From: Candidatus Peregrinibacteria bacterium
GTDB taxonomy: Bacteria; Patescibacteriota; Gracilibacteria; Peribacterales; Peribacteraceae
DNA length: 43,836 nucleotides
Assembly (NCBI GenBank): GCA_030649955.1
Contig: JAUSFD010000002.1
Span: 1 to 43,836 of the forward strand
Direction of reading: 5' to 3'
Shown here: positions 23,920 through 32,234 of the stretch, piece after piece
How the letters are laid out: each line of letters starts with the position of its first letter
How positions within the stretch are numbered: the stretch's first letter is position 1
Notes under the pieces: model-generated
Told to the model about the DNA's origin: nothing
The model's database searches: none
The model's input: the letters and a program-made list of their open reading frames with translations, nothing else
Translations under genes and position numbers: made by a program

Positions 23920-24474
23920 ATGTCCACACCTCTACGCGTCCTCGGCATCTCCGGGAGCCTACGAAAAGGCTCCTTGAACACGAACCTCCTCAAAGCAGCG
24001 CAGGAGCTCGCTCCCAGTGGCATCAGCGTGGATATCGCAGACATCAGCCAGATCCCACCGTACAACGCGGACATCGATCCGTTCCCCGCCGCGGTCACGG
24101 CATTGAAGAAGCAGGTGGAAGCTGCAGATGCCATCCTCATCGCGACACCGGAATACAACTTCTCCATCACGGGCGTTCTCAAGAATGTCCTCGACTGGAT
24201 CTCCCGACCATACGGTAAGTGCAGCTTGGATGATAAGCCGGTCGCCATCATGAGCGCTTCAACGGGTATGCTCGGCGGCGGTCGTGCCCAGTACCATCTC
24301 CGTCAGGTCCTCGTGGAGATGAATGCGCACGCGATGGGGAAGCCGGAGTGCATCGTGACCTTCGCACCGGAGAAGTTCGACACGAGCGGGAAGCTCACGG
24401 ATGCGAAGACGCGCGAGAAGATCGTCGAGATGCTCACCGCTCTGGCAGCGTGGACGGAACGATTGCGGGAGTGA
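23920..24474 (+). CDS. NADPH-dependent FMN reductase / quinone-azoreductase-like flavodoxin
   Basis: A 184-residue flavodoxin-fold reductase of the SsuE/ChrR/YieF group. The FMN phosphate loop is VLGISGSLRKGSLNTNLLKAA; the second flavin loop is TPEYNFSITGVLKNVLDWISRP, a hallmark of the family; GMLGGGRAQYHLRQVL is the usual third segment. Members reduce quinones, azo dyes or chromate with NADPH. An ATG at 23890 lies inside the -10 box and earlier starts precede the promoter, so ATG 23920 is chosen. Divergent from the HxlR regulator, the gene layout is like yodB-azoR systems. Confidence 0.9.
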   Translation: MSTPLRVLGISGSLRKGSLNTNLLKAAQELAPSGISVDIADISQIPPYNADIDPFPAAVTALKKQVEAADAILIATPEYNFSITGVLKNVLDWISRPYGKCSLDDKPVAIMSASTGMLGGGRAQYHLRQVLVEMNAHAMGKPECIVTFAPEKFDTSGKLTDAKTREKIVEMLTALAAWTERLRE

Positions 24475-24501
24475 GAAAACAGAATAGATTGAAACTAAGC
24501 A

Positions 24502-24519
24502 GCACCCGTCCTCGGGTGC
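24502..24519. terminator. Short hairpin between FMN reductase and VOC gene
   Basis: GCACCC-gtcctc-GGGTGC is a perfect 6-bp stem 28 bases after the FMN reductase stop. There is no T tract, so it may be a weak terminator or an operator for the next gene, whose -10-like TATGCT or TAGTAT is at 24528-24536. Confidence 0.4.
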
Positions 24520-24542
24520 GGTCCCTGTAGTATGCTGCACCC

Positions 24543-24968
24543 ATGCGTCCCACCCTCACCCTCATCACCCTCGGCGTCGCGGACCTCGCGCGATCACTGA
24601 AGTTCTACCGTGATGGACTCCAATGGGAGACGAAATCGAAACTCGAGGATGGCGTCATCTTCTTGAAGCTCAACAACATCGTCCTCGGGCTCTGGCCGCG
24701 GGAGGAACTCGCGAAGGATGCGAAGATGCAGAACACTCCTCCGGCATTCTCCGGCATCGCGCTCGCGCACAACACGAAGAGTAAGGAAGAAGTCGATCAG
24801 ATTTTCGCGGAGGTGAATGCTCTGGGTGCGATCATCACGAAGACACCGGAAAATACCTTCTGGGGTGGATACAGCGGCTACTTCCAGGATCCAGACAGGC
24901 ACCTGTGGGAGGTCGCGTGGAATCCACATTGGAAGATCGATAGCCAGGGAAGTGTCATTCTTCCATGA
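24543..24968 (+). CDS. VOC (glyoxalase/bleomycin-resistance fold) protein
   Basis: A 141-residue vicinal-oxygen-chelate protein with two beta-alpha-beta-beta-beta modules: LTLITLGVADLARSLKFYRDGLQWE in the first, and SGYFQDPDRHLWEVAWNP closing the second. The first strand lacks the metal His of true glyoxalase I, while the late Glu in LWEV is kept, so the metal site is at best partial. It resembles uncharacterised VOC proteins rather than a defined enzyme. Length is normal for a single-domain member. The -10-like TATGCT is six bases before the ATG. It is followed by the copper locus but separated from it by that locus's own promoter. Confidence 0.85.
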   Translation: MRPTLTLITLGVADLARSLKFYRDGLQWETKSKLEDGVIFLKLNNIVLGLWPREELAKDAKMQNTPPAFSGIALAHNTKSKEEVDQIFAEVNALGAIITKTPENTFWGGYSGYFQDPDRHLWEVAWNPHWKIDSQGSVILP

Positions 24969-24979
24969 GAATTCATGTT

Positions 24980-25028
24980 TTGACATTCCCCAATTCCATT
25001 GCATAGAATGTTGTAGAATACCTCTACA
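24980..25028 (+). promoter_or_regulatory. Promoter with overlapping inverted repeat, copper locus
   Basis: TTGACA (24980-24985), 18 bp, TAGAAT (25004-25009). The expected start point (about 25016) lies inside a perfect inverted repeat TGTAGA-atacc-TCTACA (25012-25028), the usual place for a repressor operator. The first ATG is at 25047. Confidence 0.6.
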
Positions 25029-25046
25029 TCTCTCCCATCTTTCCTC

Positions 25047-25742
25047 ATGCGCACGTCGCATTTCATCGCACTGACATCGGTTCTCGCTCTCACTCCTCTC
25101 CTCGCATCAGCGCACGAAACGCAGATGTTCCGGATTGGGGAGAAGACGTACTCCTTCGTCATCGGTTCGTTGAACGAACCCGTCGCAGTGGATGATAAGT
25201 CGGGTGTGTCGGTGGCAGTGTCGCTCGTCTCTCCTGAGGAAGTGATGGAGCCGGAGCACGATGAGGGCACGGAGCATGGGCATGAAGCACCAGTGCCAGT
25301 GACGGGGCTGGAGCAGACGCTCAAAGTGGAAGTGAGCGCGGCGGGGAAGACGAAGGTGATGGACCTCACATCCGTGTTCGGGGAACCGGGAAGCTACAAG
25401 GCCGTCTACATCCCCACGGTGCAGACGACGCTCACGTACAGGCTCTTCGGAACAGTGGAAGGAAAGGAGGTGAATCTGAGCTTCTCCTGCAACCCGGCAG
25501 GGCATCCACAATCCGAGGATGACAAGAGCGAAGTGGAAGTGAGCCCCGGCGTGACGCGCACTCTCAAGAGAGGCGCATTCGGTTGCCCGGTCGGGCGAGC
25601 GGACCTGGGATTCCCGGAGCCGTCGGCAACGGTGCAGGAGTTGAAGAGTGGAAGCAACACTATCAGCCTGATCGGCGCGGTCCTGGGTCTGCTCGGACTC
25701 ATTGCGGGAGGAATGGCATTAGCGAAGTCCCACAAGCACTGA
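25047..25742 (+). CDS. Exported, membrane-anchored protein of the copper locus
   Basis: A 231-residue protein with a signal peptide (FIALTSVLALTPLLASA, cleaved before HETQMF), an extracytoplasmic beta-rich domain and a C-terminal membrane helix (ISLIGAVLGLLGLIAGGMALA) ending in KSHKH. The pattern TGLEQTLKVEVSAAGKTKVMDL ... FGEPGSYKAVYIPTVQTTLTYRLFGTVEGKEV is that of uncharacterised periplasmic proteins that travel with CopC/CopD and copper-handling genes. The first mature residue is His, and a His/Glu-rich loop (HDEGTEHGHE) and two Cys could bind metal. First gene of the three-gene copper locus, 32 bases before the next. Function inferred only from context. Confidence 0.75.
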   Translation: MRTSHFIALTSVLALTPLLASAHETQMFRIGEKTYSFVIGSLNEPVAVDDKSGVSVAVSLVSPEEVMEPEHDEGTEHGHEAPVPVTGLEQTLKVEVSAAGKTKVMDLTSVFGEPGSYKAVYIPTVQTTLTYRLFGTVEGKEVNLSFSCNPAGHPQSEDDKSEVEVSPGVTRTLKRGAFGCPVGRADLGFPEPSATVQELKSGSNTISLIGAVLGLLGLIAGGMALAKSHKH

Positions 25743-25774
25743 ATTCCTCGGTACCTACATCTCCAAGCTCTCTG

Positions 25775-26296
25775 ATGCTACTGCGGCTCCCCATTGTCGC
25801 GCTCCTGCTCCTGGCCCCCGCGCTCGCCCTTGCGCATCCCTCGGGGCAGCTGTTCGAGGCGAAGGTGGGTGAACTCACGATCGATGGTGGCTGCAATGAG
25901 ATAGCGTTTTACGCCGGTCTCGAGACATTCTGTAGCTTCGGAATCATCGAGGGTGCAGGTTCGTTCGACTGGACGCTCGTCCCCCATGACGTGCTCACCG
26001 TGACGATTACACCGAAAGACGGTGAGAGCGCACCAATCGAGCAGAGCAATCCTGGCGAGCCAGAGGTAATGACCTTCTTCTCTCTCACGTTCCCCCGCGC
26101 TGGGGACTACACGATGAATGTGCGCTTCACGGAGGGGACGGACGTCATCGCGGAGGCGGCTTTCCCTGTGACTGTGCAGGGAGAGGACCAGCTGCGGTTC
26201 GTGAAGCGCGTCGTCTCCGCTGCGGTCCTCGGCATCCTCGCGATCATCACCGTTGCGCTCACAATCTCTGCTATCCGCGTCCGGCCTCGATCTTGA
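25775..26296 (+). CDS. Exported membrane-anchored protein, copper locus
   Basis: A 173-residue protein with a signal peptide (LPIVALLLLAPALALA, cleaved before HPSGQLF), an extracytoplasmic immunoglobulin-like beta domain (LTFPRAGDYTMNVRFTEG...AAFPVTVQ) and one C-terminal membrane helix (VVSAAVLGILAIITVALTIS). As with both neighbours, the mature N-terminus begins with His, the residue used by CopC-type His-brace copper sites, though I cannot show that this protein has one. The start ATG 25775 is set by the signal peptide. Its stop overlaps the next start by four bases (TTGA), so the two are translated together. Confidence 0.75.
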   Translation: MLLRLPIVALLLLAPALALAHPSGQLFEAKVGELTIDGGCNEIAFYAGLETFCSFGIIEGAGSFDWTLVPHDVLTVTITPKDGESAPIEQSNPGEPEVMTFFSLTFPRAGDYTMNVRFTEGTDVIAEAAFPVTVQGEDQLRFVKRVVSAAVLGILAIITVALTISAIRVRPRS

Positions 26297-29127
26297 AGAA
26301 GCTACTCTCCCTCGTCTGGCTGATCGCGCTTGCCTATCCCCTAGGGGCCGCAGCGCATGCGACACCGACACTCTACGAACCCGAAGCGTCCGCGGTTCTC
26401 GAGAGTGCACCCGATCGTGTTCGCATCCGCTTCTCGGAGCGAGTCGAGCCGGGTGCAAGTGCGATCGCGGTGTTCGCACCCGATGGAACGCGAGTGGAAG
26501 AGGGCAAAGCAGCACGGGATCCGCAGGATTCGTATCTCCTGTCCGTCGGCATTCGCGCAACGGCAACCGGGAGCTACGCAGTCTCTTGGCAGGTGGTCTC
26601 CGCGGATGACGGACACTTCACGAAAGGCGCGTACCTCTTCTCCTACGGGAGTGCGAGTGCGGAGTCCACGGGCGTGCAGTTCACTGTGACGTATCGCTCT
26701 TCCTACCTTGAAGCCCTGTTCATCTGGCTTGAACTGCTGGGACAAGCACTCCTCCTAGGAGCACTCGTGTGCTGGCTGCACTTCGTGCGTCCGTTCAATT
26801 TGCAGTCGGATGGAGTGGCAGCGCAATTTCGACGGAGGTTCTCCGCATTTTCCACGACTGCCTGCGGACTCATCGTCCTCGGGACAATGGGGTACATCTC
26901 GTACAAAGCATGGCAGATCGCACCGGATAATCCGCTGTCCGCTCTGCGCGCGATGCTCTCGACGGTCTCAGGGAGTTACGCGGCAGTGCGCGGCATTCTC
27001 GGTCTCATTGCTCTCACAGTTGTGTGGCCTTTAGGGGCAAAGGACCGTCAGCGTCGAGCGCGTGAGATTCTCCTCACTCTCCTCCTCATCGCGCTCGTTC
27101 TGCTGCGCGCGAGAGTCAGTCATGCTGCGGCATCGCACACGCTCCCCGTCTTCTCTGTCCTCGTGACTGCGGTGCACCTCCTTGCGAAGAGCTTCTGGAT
27201 CGGGACCGTCCCCGCGTTCGTCTTCCTGGTCGTTCCACTCCTGGAGGGGAAAGGTGCTGCCGTGCGCGCTCGTGCACTCATCACACTGTCGCAGCTCCTC
27301 GCATTCGCCCTCGGTATCGGCGGGGTCACCGGTGTGTACATCGTGTGGCTGCACCTGAAGACGCTCGGGAATATCCAAGCGACACACTGGGGAATGCAGT
27401 TCGTACTGCTCACCCTCTCCGCAGTCCTCCTGCTCGGCTCGCGACTATGGCAGCAGTACAAAGGTGATCGAGCACACCTCACCGCAACGCAGGGGAGCAT
27501 TGGGCGCAGGGAGAAGGAGATCCTCGGGAATGCGGGAATCTTCCTGATCACGGAAGCAATTGTGGGCATCGGCGTCCTCTACTTCTCGAGCGTGCTCATC
27601 ATCACCACGCCGCCAGTCCGCGGAGGGGAAGAGTTCACGCAGAGTGTGACGAGTCAGGGGGTGAAACTCACACTTGCTGAGCATCCCTCGGATCGCGACG
27701 TTCTCCTGCTCACGAGCGGAGACAGCGATAACACGGTGAAGGAGGTGATCGTCACGCTGACGAATGCGGAGCGAGGCATAGGACCCATCGTCGCTCCTCT
27801 CGAAAGACGATTCCCGGGTGGGTACGCCCTGAAGAAGAGTGCCCTCACGCCACCGGGACAGTGGACTATTGATGCAACGGTGCAGCGGGGAGGTGCCTAC
27901 GATGCTACGGCGAGTTTCAAGGTCGATGCTCCCGCTGATTTCGCATCCACATCACAGGAAATGCGCACTCTGGATGGCTTCACATGGTTGATGATTCTCT
28001 CTGCACTCGCGGTCCTCCTGCTCGCATTCTCCCTGTATCACATGGGCGCGCGGATGGCAGCGAAGATCGGCCAAGCGAATCCTGTCCTCCCCTCCCTCAC
28101 AACGGAACACCCGTGGATAATCGCTCTCACGAACATCACTGCCCTCCTGATCCTCGCAGTCATCTTGAACATGCATGGACACGGCAGCTTCCAGCGCGCA
28201 TGCCGGGCCATCGGCGGCATGTGGCACCAGAGCGTGCCGATGCGCGCAGGGCGCATCACCTCCGATGCACCGATGATGGGGTGCATGGTGGGCTCCGGGA
28301 AAGGCCAGGAGCACTTCTCCGATGCCCGCGAGTTTGCGGAGTTCCTGCGACCAGCGCAGGCGAAAGCACAGATGCAGGTTTCACCCGCTGCCCCGCGGGT
28401 TGATCAGAACGTGACGCTCACCTTCACGCTCACGGACCTGCAGGGCAATCTCCTCCCCAATCTGCGTATCGAGCATGACCGCATCCTGCACGTCATCATT
28501 GTTGGCCAGGACACGGATACCTTCGCCCACATCCACCCGGAGGACACAGGCTCGATCACGCCGACAATGCTCGCAGAGGGGAAGTTCTCTGTGCGCACAT
28601 CCTTCCCGAAGGCAGGACGCTACTTGATCGCCGTCGACTTCACCGTACGCTCGCAGACCTTCGCACAGGAGTTCACGGTGACGGTTCCTGGAGCGAATCC
28701 CATGGTGCCCTTCACAGAGACGCCGTCACTCGTGAGTGATATGCACGAGTACATCGTCCATCTACAGAAACCAGAACCGCTGCAATCTGGCTCTCTACAG
28801 AAGCTCTCGTTCACCGTCGAGAAGGACGGGAAGCCCGTGACCGATCTGCAGCCCTATCTCGCTGCTCCCATGCACCTCGCAGTCGTGAAGCAGGACCTGC
28901 GCCGCTTCCAGCATACGCACGCACTCGTCCCGCAGACGCTCTGGCAGCGGATGACCATGCCTCGCAATCCGAACGCGAAGCACCTGCACATTGTGCTCAG
29001 CGAGGGCTTCGGCCCGACGCTCGAGGCCTTCGTAAGCTTCCCCTCCCCCGGTCGCTACACCCTCTTCGGGGAATTCCGGCACGAGAACGAAGTGCACCGT
29101 GCGCGGTTCGTGATGGATGTGGAGTGA
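26293..29127 (+). CDS. CopC-CopD fusion with two C-terminal His-rich beta domains
   Basis: A 944-residue membrane protein for periplasmic copper binding and probably import. After a signal peptide the mature protein begins AHATPTLYEP: His22, plus Asp105/106 and His108 in SADDGHFTKG, reproduce the CopC Cu(II) site. A CopD-type membrane domain follows (about 130-460), then an extracytoplasmic domain, further helices at about 565-625 and a long C-terminal tail. The tail holds two related beta domains: LRIEHDRILHVIIVGQDTDTFAHIHPE ... SFPKAGRYLIA, and LAAPMHLAVVKQDLRRFQHTHA ... FPSPGRYTLFGEF. Both are rich in His and resemble YtkA/FixH-like modules. YcnJ-type CopC-CopD fusions are known; the added paired domains make this one nearly twice as long. 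The start is TTG at 26293, overlapping the previous stop. Confidence 0.85.
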   Translation: MKKLLSLVWLIALAYPLGAAAHATPTLYEPEASAVLESAPDRVRIRFSERVEPGASAIAVFAPDGTRVEEGKAARDPQDSYLLSVGIRATATGSYAVSWQVVSADDGHFTKGAYLFSYGSASAESTGVQFTVTYRSSYLEALFIWLELLGQALLLGALVCWLHFVRPFNLQSDGVAAQFRRRFSAFSTTACGLIVLGTMGYISYKAWQIAPDNPLSALRAMLSTVSGSYAAVRGILGLIALTVVWPLGAKDRQRRAREILLTLLLIALVLLRARVSHAAASHTLPVFSVLVTAVHLLAKSFWIGTVPAFVFLVVPLLEGKGAAVRARALITLSQLLAFALGIGGVTGVYIVWLHLKTLGNIQATHWGMQFVLLTLSAVLLLGSRLWQQYKGDRAHLTATQGSIGRREKEILGNAGIFLITEAIVGIGVLYFSSVLIITTPPVRGGEEFTQSVTSQGVKLTLAEHPSDRDVLLLTSGDSDNTVKEVIVTLTNAERGIGPIVAPLERRFPGGYALKKSALTPPGQWTIDATVQRGGAYDATASFKVDAPADFASTSQEMRTLDGFTWLMILSALAVLLLAFSLYHMGARMAAKIGQANPVLPSLTTEHPWIIALTNITALLILAVILNMHGHGSFQRACRAIGGMWHQSVPMRAGRITSDAPMMGCMVGSGKGQEHFSDAREFAEFLRPAQAKAQMQVSPAAPRVDQNVTLTFTLTDLQGNLLPNLRIEHDRILHVIIVGQDTDTFAHIHPEDTGSITPTMLAEGKFSVRTSFPKAGRYLIAVDFTVRSQTFAQEFTVTVPGANPMVPFTETPSLVSDMHEYIVHLQKPEPLQSGSLQKLSFTVEKDGKPVTDLQPYLAAPMHLAVVKQDLRRFQHTHALVPQTLWQRMTMPRNPNAKHLHIVLSEGFGPTLEAFVSFPSPGRYTLFGEFRHENEVHRARFVMDVE

Positions 29128-29150
29128 GAATGGAAATCATGCACAACAGC

Positions 29151-29168
29151 GCAGGCATACTTGCCTGC
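29151..29168. terminator. Perfect hairpin between convergent genes
   Basis: GCAGGCA-tact-TGCCTGC, a 7-bp stem with a four-base loop, 23 bases after the CopC-CopD stop. No T tract. It separates the copper locus from the convergent gene ending at 29211. Confidence 0.5.
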
Positions 29169-29210
29169 AGTCCCGAAGGAAGTGTCGCGGTCCAGAACAG
29201 GAGCTCGCTA

Positions 29211-30107
29211 CTAGCGAATGTGATCCTCAATCACCGGTCGCATCAGATCTGCCATTGCAGCTACCCGTTGCGCATCAGGCTGGCACGTCGCGAGATCGAA
29301 TTCCCCTCCCCCCGGTGTCGTGGCGAGGAGATCCTTCGTGAAGTCTGGGGAAACACCGCGCTTCCCATAGCCGTAGATGAAGTCGGGATGGAGACTGCGC
29401 ACCTTCGCGTACGGCATATTGAAAACCCACGGGATTCCTGCAGCAGTGAGAATTTCACCCAGAGATGTGGCGAGTTTTCGATCACCGACGATCTCGCCAG
29501 TGTCGGTGGAATCGATGAAATCCGTTATTCGTTTTTTACCGTGAAGTGCTGCGTCGACCCAATAATTGACGTGGTCCTCGAGTGTCTCAAGCTTCGCCAC
29601 AGGAGAGGGCGGGACAGGACTGCCCTGACTCATGCTGTGCCAGTCGATGACTGTGCGTGCATCGGGTGTTGAACTGAGTGCGAGGCGGATCGCCCCCGTT
29701 GTGTCGCCATGGATGCCGCGGAGGATGCGATGAACATGCTCAGCTATCTCTGGAGAGAAAGTGAATGGGATCGCGCAATGCTCGAGACGGTTGCAGTCGA
29801 CGATCCCTCGCGGTGACTGGACGTGGAGGTGGAGGCTCCCCGGAATCTTCTTCGTCATGTCCTCTGCCAATTCCCCTGTTCCTACATCACGTTCAACGTG
29901 GACATAGCGCTTGAGCTTTTCGTGCACTCCATCGAACACTTCGAGAACAGACTCCGGCAACCCCACCTCCGTTCCATCGTGGAGCGTAAGGAAGACCAAA
30001 CGCGCATGCGAAAGGTACGGGTCACCAGGCCCCATGGAATTCTGCACTTCAAGGCCACCCTTCGCGTGGCTCATAATGTCCGAGACTCGTGGTTGCAGTG
30101 TATTCAT
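29211..30107 (-). CDS. N-formylglutamate amidohydrolase-like protein
   Basis: A 298-residue protein resembling the N-formylglutamate deformylase/amidohydrolase (FGase) family, zinc-dependent hydrolases. Matching landmarks are PRGIVDCNRLEH (family D-x-NR), VIDWHSMSQ (family D-x-HS metal motif) and FNMPYAKV. The N-terminal 80 residues (HARLVFLTLHDGTEVGLPESV) differ from typical FGases, which begin with an SPHSG motif; here the early signature is not obvious, so the substrate may be different. The gene is less GC-rich than its neighbours and has an excellent promoter six bases from the ATG. A peptidoglycan- or amino-acid-linked hydrolase is an alternative reading. Confidence 0.55.
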   Translation of the reverse strand: MNTLQPRVSDIMSHAKGGLEVQNSMGPGDPYLSHARLVFLTLHDGTEVGLPESVLEVFDGVHEKLKRYVHVERDVGTGELAEDMTKKIPGSLHLHVQSPRGIVDCNRLEHCAIPFTFSPEIAEHVHRILRGIHGDTTGAIRLALSSTPDARTVIDWHSMSQGSPVPPSPVAKLETLEDHVNYWVDAALHGKKRITDFIDSTDTGEIVGDRKLATSLGEILTAAGIPWVFNMPYAKVRSLHPDFIYGYGKRGVSPDFTKDLLATTPGGGEFDLATCQPDAQRVAAMADLMRPVIEDHIR

Positions 30108-30113
30108 GATTGT

Positions 30114-30142
30114 TTTATAACATAATACAATTCAATAGTCAA
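30114..30142 (-). promoter_or_regulatory. Promoter of the FGase-like gene
   Basis: Minus strand TTGACT (30137-30142), 17 bp, TATAAA (30114-30119), then 6 bases to ATG 30107. A near-consensus promoter with start point at the initiation codon. Confidence 0.65.
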
Positions 30143-30286
30143 TCCACGCCAATGTGGGCGCATTTGCCATTTCTATGCTCTATTGCAGAGCTATATCCTA
30201 CGACACTCTCCGATTGAAAAATTACCTCGTCCTGGAGAGCAGGCGTTCGGCCTTAGGTCCTGAAAATCCGCGCCCAACAAACCATT

Positions 30287-31114
30287 CTACTCGTAGTGGA
30301 GCAATCCACCCACAACGGACCCTCCCAAATTCACTACGGTGGACTCCAGCTCAGTATCAATTTTCTGAATCATGGCATTCAGTTTCTCAGCGAGCTCCTG
30401 GTAGTACTTCTCATCCAGTTGATGCTTCACCGCTTCGAGTTTTGATCGGACATAACCTCCCAGGAAGCCAGTACGATTCTTCTTCCAAGCAGCGAAATCT
30501 TGGGGCAGGGCGGCAGATTCGACGAGAACGCGAAGGCTCTCCTCCACCCATTGCTCAAAGGATTTCTCCATGAATGCCCCAACATCAGCCAACGCCAAGA
30601 GCGTATCTTGATCTTCCTTCGGAGCGTAATCTCGGTAGTGGGGTGATCCTTGAACATTCTGTCCAAAGCTCGTGCGCAGAATCATTTCTTGCAGTCTGAT
30701 GATCTGCCCAACACTAAGGGACGCTCCGAGTTTCTCTCGTGCCTTTCGCGCTGCAAATTCCTCGTTACTCAGGTCTTCTCCGTGAATGTCCTTCTTTGGA
30801 GAAGTCTGCCGGATGGTCTGTCCGGCATGTCCGTAATCATGGAAGAGGGCTGCAAGAACGAGGAGCTTCTGCTGCTGCGGGGAAAGTTTGCTGTGAGAAG
30901 CGAGATTTTTTACACGAGCGATCACTTCTCTGGTGTGCTGATCATTGTGGTAGGATAATTCAGCTGCATCCCGTTCAATATCGACCAGCACTTCACGTTC
31001 CCATTGCTCAAGCTGTTCATCGTGAATGTCCACCTCCTGCTGTAAAGAACTTCCTACAGCTGAAAGAGCTAAAGCTTCCTGATCTAAGAAATTTTGTTTT
31101 TTTGGAGCCTCCAT
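30287..31114 (-). CDS. HD-domain metal-dependent phosphohydrolase
   Basis: A 275-residue HD-domain protein. The metal-site residues are clear: H56 and H60 in SYHNDQHTREVI, the HD pair H92-D93 in LAALFHDYGHAG, with H96 and a later Asp in LLALADVGAF. The layout is that of small cyclic-nucleotide or nucleotide phosphohydrolases with a stand-alone HD domain. Substrate cannot be inferred. The C-terminal 70 residues are helical and may dimerise. It has the strongest promoter in the window, eight bases from the ATG, and the gene is less GC-rich than its neighbours. Confidence 0.85.
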   Translation of the reverse strand: MEAPKKQNFLDQEALALSAVGSSLQQEVDIHDEQLEQWEREVLVDIERDAAELSYHNDQHTREVIARVKNLASHSKLSPQQQKLLVLAALFHDYGHAGQTIRQTSPKKDIHGEDLSNEEFAARKAREKLGASLSVGQIIRLQEMILRTSFGQNVQGSPHYRDYAPKEDQDTLLALADVGAFMEKSFEQWVEESLRVLVESAALPQDFAAWKKNRTGFLGGYVRSKLEAVKHQLDEKYYQELAEKLNAMIQKIDTELESTVVNLGGSVVGGLLHYE

Positions 31115-31122
31115 ATGTTAAT

Positions 31123-31150
31123 ATTATAGACTTTAATTATTTTTTGTCAA
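31123..31150 (-). promoter_or_regulatory. Consensus promoter of the HD-domain gene
   Basis: Minus strand TTGACA (31145-31150), 16 bp AT-rich spacer, TATAAT (31123-31128), then 8 bases to ATG 31114. Both hexamers match consensus exactly. Confidence 0.8.
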
Positions 31151-31256
31151 ACATTCAGTTAGTAGCCTACGCTCACGTTTCATAGAGTCCTTTGGAAGAA
31201 GTAATAATCCCCTTACCACCACACCACAATCTAAGCATTACAGAAGCCCAGCCATC

Positions 31257-31284
31257 TTGCTGTGCATGACCAGCGGCATACCAT
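31257..31284 (+). promoter_or_regulatory. Promoter of the RTX-repeat gene
   Basis: TTGCTG (31257-31262), 16 bp, TACCAT (31279-31284), 8 bases to ATG 31293. It overlaps the upstream in-frame ATG codons, which supports 31293 as the start. Confidence 0.45.
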
Positions 31285-31292
31285 GGAATGCT

Positions 31293-32234
31293 ATGCACCT
31301 CACACGCTCCACAGTTGCTCTCCTCTCCATCGGCCTTCTCCTCAGCAGCTCGGCACCAACACTGGAGGCACAGGCCATCACGACACTCACGCTCGTGAGC
31401 GGGAATGGACCCATTGGCGGCTTGGACCCCATCACGGAGTTCAGCATCAACGGCACGACGTGGACACCGGCGACGATCGTCCCCGCGTGCTGCCAACTCG
31501 GGCAGAGCATCGTGAACTACGACGTCATTCCCGGAACGCAGCTCATTGCACGGAACAACAGCGGTACAACCCCTACTACCCCCACAACACTCTACCGGGT
31601 CTCTTTCCAGCTCCCACCGTCCTTCCTTGTACCCGTCCTCAAGATCACGATGCACGCGGACAATATGGGAACGGTGTTCCTGAATGGCAATCTCGTCGGT
31701 GCGCAGCCGGGGAATCCCAATCCTGTGAGCGCAAACTTCAAGGATCCACCGTCGATCTTCGTCGATGCCGTAAGCGCGCACTTCCAGCCCGGGCAGAACG
31801 AGATCCGGTTCAACGTCCTGAACTTCGGTGGTCCATCCATCCTAGATTATGAAGCGCAGATCACGTACGTGGCTTCCCCGCCGCCCGCGGGGACTAATCC
31901 TTGCCTGAATCCCACGATCACGGGTACGGCCGGCAACGATGCCATCGTCCTTACGACGGGCCCGCACGTCGTCGACGGCATGGGCGGCAATGACGCGATC
32001 GTCAGCATCGGGAACTTCAACGACATCATCTGCGGCGGCACCGGCGACGATAGGATCGATAGCGGCGGCGGCAACGACATCGTGTTCGCGGGACCGGGGG
32101 ACGATGCTGTGAGCGGCAATGCGGGTAACGATGCCCTCCTTGGTGGACCAGGCGATGACACGCTGCACGGAGATACGGGCTTCGATATCTGCTTCGATTT
32201 CCAGGGGACAAATACCTTCAGTCAGTGTCCGTAG
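31293..32234 (+). CDS. Secreted protein with RTX-type calcium-binding repeats
   Basis: A 313-residue exported protein. A signal peptide (STVALLSIGLLLSSSAPTLEAQA) precedes a beta-sandwich-like domain of about 165 residues with a Cys-Cys pair (VPACCQLG) and a jelly-roll-like stretch (LKITMHADNMGTVFLNGNLVG), reminiscent of carbohydrate-binding modules. From about residue 200 a run of GGxGxD-type nonapeptides follows (GMGGNDAIVSIG, GGTGDDRIDSGGGNDIVFAGPGDD, GGPGDDTLHGDTGFD), the calcium-binding parallel beta-roll of RTX proteins. No type I secretion genes are nearby and a Sec signal is present, so export is probably by Sec. Surface adhesion or glycan binding is a guess. Its 3' end overlaps the convergent membrane protein gene by 17 bases. 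Confidence 0.8.
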   Translation: MHLTRSTVALLSIGLLLSSSAPTLEAQAITTLTLVSGNGPIGGLDPITEFSINGTTWTPATIVPACCQLGQSIVNYDVIPGTQLIARNNSGTTPTTPTTLYRVSFQLPPSFLVPVLKITMHADNMGTVFLNGNLVGAQPGNPNPVSANFKDPPSIFVDAVSAHFQPGQNEIRFNVLNFGGPSILDYEAQITYVASPPPAGTNPCLNPTITGTAGNDAIVLTTGPHVVDGMGGNDAIVSIGNFNDIICGGTGDDRIDSGGGNDIVFAGPGDDAVSGNAGNDALLGGPGDDTLHGDTGFDICFDFQGTNTFSQCP

